A stretch of DNA of 64,000 bases from Salinactinospora qingdaonensis (GTDB lineage: Bacteria; Actinomycetota; Actinomycetes; Streptosporangiales; Streptosporangiaceae). The stretch is taken from contig NZ_BAABDD010000010.1 of assembly GCF_039539445.1 (NCBI RefSeq), positions 123,248 to 187,247 of the forward strand, written 5' to 3'. The notes under the pieces are model-generated. The model ran no database searches. It saw only the letters and a list, made by a program, of their open reading frames with translations, and was not told the origin of the DNA. Below are positions 58,475 to 64,000 of this stretch, one piece after another. Made by a program: the position numbers and the translations under genes. How positions within the stretch are numbered: the first letter of the stretch is position 1; each line of letters opens with the position of its first letter.

Positions 58475-58544
58475 GCTCCGACCGTACCGAAGTCCGGCTG
58501 CGCGATGGCCGGTTCGCCGTTCGACCGTCCCGAGGCTGGTCAGG

Positions 58545-59210
58545 TCAGTACGGGTAGGCGCTGTCGCCGCGGGTGCGCACCACGTAGGTGGATACGGCTT
58601 TGTCGTGCAGCGCCTGCCGGTTGGGCTCGTCCCACAGCGGCCACAGGCCATCGAGGAGCCATCCCAGAATCCCCACGGTTGCCAGCGTCATGTGGACCAA
58701 CTGCCGCCCCGCCGAGCCTCCCAAGCCGGGCGGAGCCCCGGTGCGCAGCGAGATCACCTTGATTCCCAGCGCCAATTTGCCCACCGTCTGCCCGTTGTGG
58801 GCGTGTAGCAGCCAGAAGTAGGCGAAGGGAACGAAGATGACGAGGCCGATCATGGTGAAGACGCTGAGGACCATCCACGGCGAGTCCTCTTCGAAGACCT
58901 CGAAGGAGAACGTCATGCCCGTGGCGAAGATGAGGAAGACCAGCGCCAGCATCAAGACCGAGTCGACGAGGTAGGCCGCCGCTCGTGCCCCCCAACTGGC
59001 CAGGTAGGGCGGGCTGGTTGGGCGGGGCGGGGAGCCACCGACAGGCTGATACCCCGGGCCACCGACATAGCCGGCGGGGGGAACGGGAGCGGGCGCTGGA
59101 CCATAACCAGGGGCGGGACTGTAGCCAGGCGGAGGCCCGTAGCCGGGAGCGGGGGCATAGCCGCCGTGCGGTGGCGGGTACGGCTGTCCAGAATTAGGTT
59201 CGTAACTCAT
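58545..59210 (-). CDS. RDD family membrane protein
   Basis: A 221-residue protein: a Pro/Gly/Tyr-rich N-terminal region with PGYGP/PGYSP repeats (about residues 15-65) and an RDD domain with about three membrane helices (AAAYLVDSVLMLALVFLIF, MIGLVIFVPFAYFWLL, and near residues 165-195). NGQTVGKLALGIKVIS is the family's conserved segment, while the N-terminal RDD motif appears as WGARAAAYLVD. ATG 59210. Function unknown. Confidence 0.85.
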   Translation of the reverse strand: MSYEPNSGQPYPPPHGGYAPAPGYGPPPGYSPAPGYGPAPAPVPPAGYVGGPGYQPVGGSPPRPTSPPYLASWGARAAAYLVDSVLMLALVFLIFATGMTFSFEVFEEDSPWMVLSVFTMIGLVIFVPFAYFWLLHAHNGQTVGKLALGIKVISLRTGAPPGLGGSAGRQLVHMTLATVGILGWLLDGLWPLWDEPNRQALHDKAVSTYVVRTRGDSAYPY

Positions 59211-59534
59211 CTGAGCTGTGGATTTCTCACTAAAAGGCGTCGAACGGCCAAAACAGCAGCATGCTTATTCTGGCATGGGCTACCGACTGCGACGTTCTTG
59301 TAGCGCTGAGCGTTCCATCCGGCGCCAGCGAGCTCCGCAACCCTCGTCCCGTTCGGCTTCCCCTGGACCTCCAACGTCACATGGCCGTCACATGCCGGCC
59401 AATCCCGGGAGACCGGGATACGTCTTTTCCATGACCGGCATCGGCCATACCGCGCGCTGTGTCCCCTCGCCCTCGGCGGAAGGGCGTCTGTTCGGCGGGT
59501 TGTCCGGTGCGCGTCATGACTGGGGGAGGTGGCT
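59211..59534. other. Intergenic region between HTH gene and RDD gene
   Basis: A short tandem repeat CGTCACATGGC/CGTCACATGCC at 59376-59397 is the only structure I see. No gene. Confidence 0.35.
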
Positions 59535-60458
59535 TCAGGTGGGGGTGAGCTCCAGTGGGGACCGTACGGCGATCGTCGTGAGGCCGCCGGCGGTGACGGT
59601 GAACTCCCGGTTGGGTGAGAGCCGCATGAGCCCGAACCAATCGGCCACCGTCATATCCGGGGTGAGTTCGCAGTTCTCCGCCGCGTTGTCATAGCCAGGG
59701 GCCATGATCAGCGTGTGGATCGTGCCGGTGTCGGTGGCCACCGCCAACACCACGGGGTGGGAGTAGGCGCTGAGGCGGCGGAAGGCGTCGACGGCGCGGT
59801 CCTGGGGGCAGCACACGACGATCGTGTACTGGCCATGGGAGCCACGCATCTGCGGGTGTGCCCTGAGGTAGTCGATGAACCGCGTGTCACTCCCGGCGAG
59901 GGCCACGAGTTGTTTGGCGACACGGGTCACGTTGCCCCGGTCGGGGCCGATGTCGAGTGTCAGCGGGGTTCTGCGCAGGCCGTGCAGCCGCCAGTCAATT
60001 TCGGCCATCTGTACGCGGGTGGGCCGGTTCTCGCCGTCGTCGAGTCCGAGCTCGCACAGCCATGTGTTCACCTCCGACCACAGCCAGATCAGCGAGTGCC
60101 CGGCCGTGCCTTCGGGGGCGGGGAAAGGGACGCGGTCGTGGCGTTGGCCGCGTACCCACTGGGTGACGTTCTGCCGGCTGCGGCCCGTGCGCTCGGCGAT
60201 GTCGGAGACGCCCACGAGATCCCAGTCGAGCCGGACCACGCGCATCGTGGGCACTAGGTCCAGCGCGCGCGTGACCACCGCCAGCGCGGCGGTGACGGCG
60301 TCGGGCCCCTCGCCCGCGACAGTCATCCTGGGCGTGCCGTGGGAGTGGGACAGTAGCGCGTCCAGTTCCTCGGTGAGCCGCTGGACCGCGGTGTGGTCGT
60401 CGAGGCTGATCCCGTCCAGCACGAAGGTGAACTCGTACTCCAGCATCCGTTCGTCCAT
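59535..60458 (-). CDS. Helix-turn-helix DNA-binding protein (unknown family)
   Basis: A 307-residue protein. Residues about 1-90 form one domain (LDGISLDDHTAVQRLTEELD). The middle carries an HTH-like DLVGVSDIAERTGRSRQNVT (about residues 82-101) followed by WVRGQRHDRVPFPAPEG, which looks like the specificity segment of a resolvase/AlpA-type or MerR-like winged helix. The C-terminal half (PQDRAVDAFRRLSAYSHPVV) looks alpha/beta. Start is uncertain: ATG 60458, GTG 60461 and ATG 60446 are all possible. It follows a small gene (60703-60966) on the same strand. Confidence 0.65.
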   Translation of the reverse strand: MDERMLEYEFTFVLDGISLDDHTAVQRLTEELDALLSHSHGTPRMTVAGEGPDAVTAALAVVTRALDLVPTMRVVRLDWDLVGVSDIAERTGRSRQNVTQWVRGQRHDRVPFPAPEGTAGHSLIWLWSEVNTWLCELGLDDGENRPTRVQMAEIDWRLHGLRRTPLTLDIGPDRGNVTRVAKQLVALAGSDTRFIDYLRAHPQMRGSHGQYTIVVCCPQDRAVDAFRRLSAYSHPVVLAVATDTGTIHTLIMAPGYDNAAENCELTPDMTVADWFGLMRLSPNREFTVTAGGLTTIAVRSPLELTPT

Positions 60459-60518
60459 CACCTTTTCGAAAGCTCAGGTAGGGCACCAGCATGGTGGTGG
60501 GCGCGCTCGACTCCAGCT

Positions 60519-60548
60519 AATATCGCACTGGCGTTGACGAACGTCAAC
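60519..60548 (-). promoter_or_regulatory. Promoter with palindromic operator of the HTH gene
   Basis: GTTGACG-AA-CGTCAAC (60533-60548) is a perfect palindrome. On the minus strand its TTGACG serves as a -35, 17 bases from GATATT (60519-60524), about 60 bases upstream of the HTH start. This layout suggests autoregulation by the HTH protein. Confidence 0.5.
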
Positions 60549-60702
60549 AAAGAATCGGTGTGAACCCGTCACAGCTCGCACCACGTTTGAGTGGTGAGAG
60601 TGGCGGTTTTGGCGGTGAGACGCCGACTCGGCGCAGCCGGTCACCGGTTGGCCCTACGGTGTGGGGCGCAGTGTCGAGGAGGTCCTGGGGTGCCGCTAAG
60701 GC

Positions 60703-60966
60703 TTACCCGTGGGAGCCGGTGAGGCTGCGCCGCGGATCTGTCGGAGGCAGCGGACAGCGCTGGGCTTCGCGCGCGATCCGGCGGGCTGCCCGGGTGACGT
60801 TCTTGGCGCTGCCGGGGATCTGGATGCACGAGCACCCGCAGTCGCAGTACAGCCGGCCCCAGTGGCCCTCCTTGCGCACCACCCACCCCTTGGCGGCCAG
60901 GTCGTTGAGGACGCGACGGATCTCCTTGTCGGGATGGTCGGCTGGACTGATCTCCTTACCCGTCAT
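60703..60966 (-). CDS. Small conserved protein with CxCxxC motif
   Basis: An 87-residue protein starting MTGKEISPADHPDKEIRRVL. The central part GWVVRKEGHWGRLYCDCGCS includes a cysteine cluster (CDCGCSC), and the rest is helical with Arg-rich RAARRIAREAQRCPLPP. It resembles, in layout, the small first partner of small actinobacterial two-gene modules, like HicA-type RNA-binding folds, but this is only an impression. Its minus-strand partner at 59535-60458 is the HTH protein. Confidence 0.55.
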   Translation of the reverse strand: MTGKEISPADHPDKEIRRVLNDLAAKGWVVRKEGHWGRLYCDCGCSCIQIPGSAKNVTRAARRIAREAQRCPLPPTDPRRSLTGSHG

Positions 60967-61198
60967 GGCCGCCGCTTTCCGGCGAGCGGCGGGTACGGGC
61001 CGTGTTGTGGCCAGTCTGATCGGGCGTGGTTGCGTGTGTTCCCTGACAGAGCGGGCCCCCTACCGGCGGACTGCGATGAGTGTCGGCCATCCCAACGGTC
61101 GGTGACCGTTGCCTTCCCCGGGTCAACGTAGCCGCGGTGAACCCGTGTTCCCGCCCCGGCCGTCGGCCGGTTGCGCCCACAGCGACACCGGATCACGC

Positions 61199-61513
61199 AT
61201 GCGCCCGGTCAGCCCGCTGCCCCGCCTGCCGTTGCTGCTGGGCGGTTACCTGGACCGGCCTCGCGCGTTTGCCGACAAGGTCACCGTCGCCACCATCGCC
61301 CGCGAGACCTACCGCCAGGTCCACGTCTGGAACAACCTCGGGTTGGTGCTGAAGGGGAACGAACAGCCCTGCCATGCGCTGGTCGCCTTGGGCAACGCGG
61401 CGGCGCTCTACCTCAACGCTGGCGGTGACCATCGCTACACCCTCGTCTGCGTTCACCTCGACAGCAACCCGAGGCCAAGACGGCGGCCCCGCTACTTCCA
61501 TGAGACTGGTTAG
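61199..61513 (+). CDS. Possible small hypothetical protein or gene remnant
   Basis: A 104-residue frame from ATG 61199 with plausible composition (LPRLPLLLGGYLDRPRAFAD, then QVHVWNNLGLVLKGNEQPCH). No family recognised and no ribosome binding site. It lies immediately before the AT-rich toxin block, so it may be a truncated remnant at an integration boundary. Confidence 0.3.
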   Translation: MRPVSPLPRLPLLLGGYLDRPRAFADKVTVATIARETYRQVHVWNNLGLVLKGNEQPCHALVALGNAAALYLNAGGDHRYTLVCVHLDSNPRPRRRPRYFHETG

Positions 61514-61585
61514 CGCCACTGGTCATGGTTGTGCGGAATCTTATGCTTTTCCGTTCTGATTCGTAGGTAGAGGCTCTGTTGATTT

Positions 61586-61945
61586 TTAGGGTTTATTAAG
61601 AATTTTTTCTTTTATTAGATTTCCTTCTTTGTCCCATTCGTGTATAGATAGAGTTCTACCTTCGTCGTCGAAAACCTTCTCCCGTGCAAGTTTTCCATTT
61701 GGATGCCATCGTCTCCATGGTCCGATGGCCCCTTTTCCAAAAGCGACCGTCCCTTCGGCCAGCGGTGTTCCGTCCGAGTACCATTCCAGTGAGGGTCCCT
61801 CTTCATGGCCGTTTCTATATGTTGTCAGAGAGGCCATATTCTCCGCTTCGTCGTACTCGACGATTTCTCCGGTGTACGTCTTTCCTTGGTAGGTAGGAGT
61901 CCCGTCTTCTTTGAAGTCAACATCTTCTGCGTCAACCCTGTTCAC
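61586..61945 (-). CDS. YwqK-type MORN-repeat immunity/antitoxin protein (copy 2)
   Basis: A 119-residue protein with MORN-like repeats: TYTGEIVEYDEAENMASLTT, GPSLEWYSDGTPLAEGTV and GPWRRWHPNGKLAREKVF. It resembles the antitoxin component YwqK. Its paralogue at 62397 has the same layout (119 vs 120 residues) and about half its residues are identical by eye. GTG 61945 follows GGAGGGAGA. The gene has a distinctly lower GC content than the chromosome. It is likely an extra immunity gene for a related deaminase toxin. Confidence 0.8.
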   Translation of the reverse strand: MNRVDAEDVDFKEDGTPTYQGKTYTGEIVEYDEAENMASLTTYRNGHEEGPSLEWYSDGTPLAEGTVAFGKGAIGPWRRWHPNGKLAREKVFDDEGRTLSIHEWDKEGNLIKEKILNKP

Positions 61946-62022
61946 AAGTCTCCCTCCATGCTTGTCTACTCATGCAGTGGATGGCTTGCAGGATAGACGT
62001 TTTCCCTGTTGTTACTCTCGGC

Positions 62023-62361
62023 TCACTGACTGCCGTGGCTGGCTGGACGATGTTTCCGTGGCCGGTCATCGTCGTCGAAGTACATTCCCAGTCGCCAGCG
62101 GGTCGCCTTGCTGAGACGATCGAAGATCTCATCAGCTTTCACGTCAGCATCGGTGTCATTCATCCCGTAAACGTCAAGAGCATAATCATATCCCTCGTAT
62201 ATATCGACGTATTCGAAGTGGAATACTATTTTTTCGGGAGTTCGTGCGGCAGGAGCAATGCCTCCATATTCTATATCTGCGGCGAGTACTCGAACCAACT
62301 CTTGAGCTATATCAGTCGAAGCGTCGAGAGCGCCAACCATGATAGTCATTGAATGAGCCAT
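62023..62361 (-). CDS. Acidic protein of unknown family between two YwqK genes
   Basis: A 112-residue acidic protein (MAHSMTIMVGALDASTDIAQ, later YALDVYGMNDTDADVKADEI) rich in Asp and Tyr, ending in basic RPRKHRPASHG. It has no domain that I recognise. Its position between two immunity-type genes and its low GC suggest an immunity protein for a different toxin, left over from an earlier toxin tip. ATG 62361 lacks a strong ribosome binding site. Confidence 0.6.
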   Translation of the reverse strand: MAHSMTIMVGALDASTDIAQELVRVLAADIEYGGIAPAARTPEKIVFHFEYVDIYEGYDYALDVYGMNDTDADVKADEIFDRLSKATRWRLGMYFDDDDRPRKHRPASHGSQ

Positions 62362-62396
62362 GGGTTCTTATCTGGTAGGCAGCGGGGATGTCGATC

Positions 62397-62759
62397 TTAA
62401 ATCGGATTTTTATAAACACTGTCTTTAATGACGTTTCCATGTTCGTCCCATTGGCGGCGGGCGACCTCTCTCCCTCTGTCGTCGAAATGTTGTTCTTGGG
62501 AGATTTGGCCGTTTTTGTGCCATTTTATCCACGTTCCAATGGGGCCCTTTCCAGAGACGATAAACCCCTTTACTTGAGGGGTTCCATCTGGATACCATTC
62601 GAGGTAGGGGCCATCTTCCTCTCCGTCTCGGTATGTAACGAGAGAAATAGTGTTCCCATTTTCGTCATGCTCGACAATCTCTCCTGTATACGCCTCTCCC
62701 TCGTATGTCGCTATTCCTTGAGTTTCAAAGTCGATGTCTTCTTCGTGAACTCTTTTCAT
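62397..62759 (-). CDS. YwqK-type MORN-repeat immunity/antitoxin protein (copy 1)
   Basis: A 120-residue MORN-like protein with repeats AYTGEIVEHDENGNTISLVT, GPYLEWYPDGTPQVKGFI and GTWIKWHKNGQISQEQHF. Its ATG overlaps the toxin stop (ATGA), with AGGGAGA upstream, so toxin and antitoxin are translated together. This is the standard toxin-immunity gene order and makes it the probable cognate partner of the deaminase-like toxin. Confidence 0.85.
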   Translation of the reverse strand: MKRVHEEDIDFETQGIATYEGEAYTGEIVEHDENGNTISLVTYRDGEEDGPYLEWYPDGTPQVKGFIVSGKGPIGTWIKWHKNGQISQEQHFDDRGREVARRQWDEHGNVIKDSVYKNPI

Positions 62760-64000
62760 TGGTTTATTCTCCCTTGGATTTTTGTCTCCTTGTGTTGCGG
62801 ATGGCCTGGTGGGTGGAAGTTCATGCCGTTATTGGTTTCCGTTCCATCCAATAGTCGAGTGCAATTGGAACAAGCTTCCGCTGGGTTGGTCCCAGTTTTG
62901 TGGAGAGTGAATCTGCTTTCCACTAGAAAATTACTGAAAACTTGTTCGCTGATATCTTCTCCTCTCTCTTGGAGTAGCTTGTTGACAGCTTTGATTTCTG
63001 CGTGCCTAAGAGGATTATCTGGCTGGGGGAACTCGGAGACCCCGTTCTTCTCTCCAGTGATTCGATTCCATTTTTCGTAGGGTCCTTCATTGCGCATTTT
63101 CTCAATCCGATTTTGAAGGAGTTTGTGAACCTCTGTCTGTTCAATTACATCATTGGGTCTGCCATTGATTCCCTCGGATATTTTTCCGGTTTGCAGGTCG
63201 ACAACAACAGAGTTGACCGCGCCGCCCTCTTTTCCAAGTGACTTTTTGGAAAGTCCATTTTCAACTAGCTCGCGCATGTAGTTGGCGCGGTCGATTGCTT
63301 TGTCTTGAATATATTTCTCGACTGGTCTTCCGTCGACTGAGTCGATGAGGCCGTCATCGCCGCGTGTCACTCGTGACTCGTCGACGGTCTCTAGTGTCTG
63401 CCCCTCAGTGGCGTCCGGCAGGGGAACCGGGTCGCTTGTGGAGACTTCGACCGCCGAATGGCCGTTCCTGTCGCCTGGGTCGCTGTCGCTTTCCACCGCC
63501 TGGCTGGAGGATTCCTCAGGTCGGCTCGGTTCGGCTGCCGTGTGCTCCTCGCCGATGCGGTCTGTCTCATGGGTCTTATTCTCGGCAGCGGAGTCTCCCG
63601 TAACGGAACGGTCCTCTTTTCGCGCGGCGCCGTTGCGGTCTTCAGCGATGCCATTGGGGTCCGTACCGTGCGCGCCATCACCCTTGCCGTCGCCTACCTG
63701 CGCTGAAGTCGGGGTATTGCTTTCATTGCCGGAGCCGCCTGGGGGTGAGGAAGCGCTGGATTGCGCCCCCTTCCCGGTATTACGGTCCCCGTCGACTCCG
63801 CCGGTATTGGAGGGCGTAGAGGAGAAGGAGGAGCCCTCAGCGGAAGTGGACGTTGATGGGCCGCTGCCCTCGCTGGCGGGGTCGTTGGTGTTGGCGGTGA
63901 TGTCGGGGTGGTGGGGGGCGCCGATGGTGGCGGGGTGGCGGTGGGCCAGCTCGGCGGCCTCGTCGAGGGCGGCCGCCATACCGATCTCGGTGGAGCGGAT
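62756..64000 (-). CDS. Polymorphic toxin with C-terminal YwqJ-like deaminase domain (partial)
   Basis: At least 414 codons; the frame is open to the right edge (IRSTEIG precedes the internal ATG at 63979), so the N-terminus is missing. A helical segment with DEAAELAHRH is followed by a long low-complexity Ser/Thr/Gly/Asp/Glu-rich linker (about residues 20-205). The C-terminal 200 residues resemble the YwqJ-like deaminase toxin domain: zinc-site HAE in NPLRHAEIKAVNKLL and CxxC in ACSNCTRLL. The toxin domain is AT-richer than the linker. YwqK overlaps its stop. It probably deaminates a nucleobase in a rival or host cell; export route not visible. Confidence 0.8.
   Translation of the reverse strand: MRSTEIGMAAALDEAAELAHRHPATIGAPHHPDITANTNDPASEGSGPSTSTSAEGSSFSSTPSNTGGVDGDRNTGKGAQSSASSPPGGSGNESNTPTSAQVGDGKGDGAHGTDPNGIAEDRNGAARKEDRSVTGDSAAENKTHETDRIGEEHTAAEPSRPEESSSQAVESDSDPGDRNGHSAVEVSTSDPVPLPDATEGQTLETVDESRVTRGDDGLIDSVDGRPVEKYIQDKAIDRANYMRELVENGLSKKSLGKEGGAVNSVVVDLQTGKISEGINGRPNDVIEQTEVHKLLQNRIEKMRNEGPYEKWNRITGEKNGVSEFPQPDNPLRHAEIKAVNKLLQERGEDISEQVFSNFLVESRFTLHKTGTNPAEACSNCTRLLDGTETNNGMNFHPPGHPQHKETKIQGRINQ

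Noticed and set aside
61193..61519. Minus-strand frame opposite 61199-61513
   Set aside because: Composition (Val/Gly/Asp-rich) looks like an antisense shadow; the plus frame is more natural, though itself weak.

Overview
The window is a GC-rich actinomycete chromosome segment. The gene order recG-rsmD-coaD-DUF177-rpmF-rnc-mutM-acyP-smc-ftsY-amtB-ffh-rpsP-KH-rimM-trmD-rplS-lepB-DUF2469-yraN-comM-dprA-xerC-rpsB-tsf-pyrH-frr-cdsA-rlmN matches the conserved core of filamentous actinomycetes such as Streptomyces. The geosmin synthase, GTG/TTG starts, PucR and DUF2469 genes fit too. A Nocardiopsaceae or related Streptosporangiales host is my inference, not something the sequence proves.

Layout. 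Positions 1-10,330: DNA repair, RNA processing and chromosome maintenance (recG end, rsmD, coaD, rpmF, rnc, mutM, acyP, a coiled-coil protein, smc). Positions 10,331-13,305: a non-coding stretch with an inverted repeat pair, then a cobalamin riboswitch ahead of a binding lipoprotein and permease (btuF/btuC-like) with no adjacent ATPase. Positions 13,446-27,289: ftsY, a GbsR/MarR-ABC efflux operon on the minus strand, amtB without glnK/glnD, a lipoprotein, ffh, and the rpsP-khpA-rimM-trmD-rplS-lepB-DUF2469 translation and secretion run, with no rnhB after lepB. Positions 27,572-37,191: bifunctional geosmin synthase, a DUF1349 protein, yraN-comM-dprA-ridA-xerC and a convergent M23 peptidase gene. 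Positions 37,543-44,648: rpsB-tsf-pyrH-frr-cdsA, a Sufu-domain protein, rlmN and a small membrane protein. Positions 44,762-50,450: an amine/nitrogen cluster (Lrp regulator, class III aminotransferase, carbon-nitrogen hydrolase, PucR regulator). Positions 50,754-61,513: mixed accessory genes (YceI, secreted phospholipase A2, zwf, SWIM protein, fruK, MazG-like, RDD, EVE-like, and a small protein plus HTH protein pair).

Positions 61,560-64,000 are the most distinctive part. A visibly AT-richer block holds the C-terminal toxin domain of a polymorphic toxin (deaminase-like, with HAE and CxxC motifs). It is followed, translationally coupled, by a YwqK-type MORN-repeat immunity gene, an unrelated 112-residue acidic protein and a second YwqK paralogue. 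The base-composition change falls inside the toxin gene at the linker/toxin-domain junction, which suggests cassette replacement. The toxin gene runs off the right edge.

Regulatory signals include the cobalamin riboswitch, many strong hairpins that separate operons, DnaA-box-like sites upstream of yraN and rpsB, a palindrome overlapping the -35 of the HTH gene, and a DasR-like site far upstream of fruK. No tRNA, rRNA, insertion sequence or CRISPR array was found. All family assignments come from reading motifs, without database searches.
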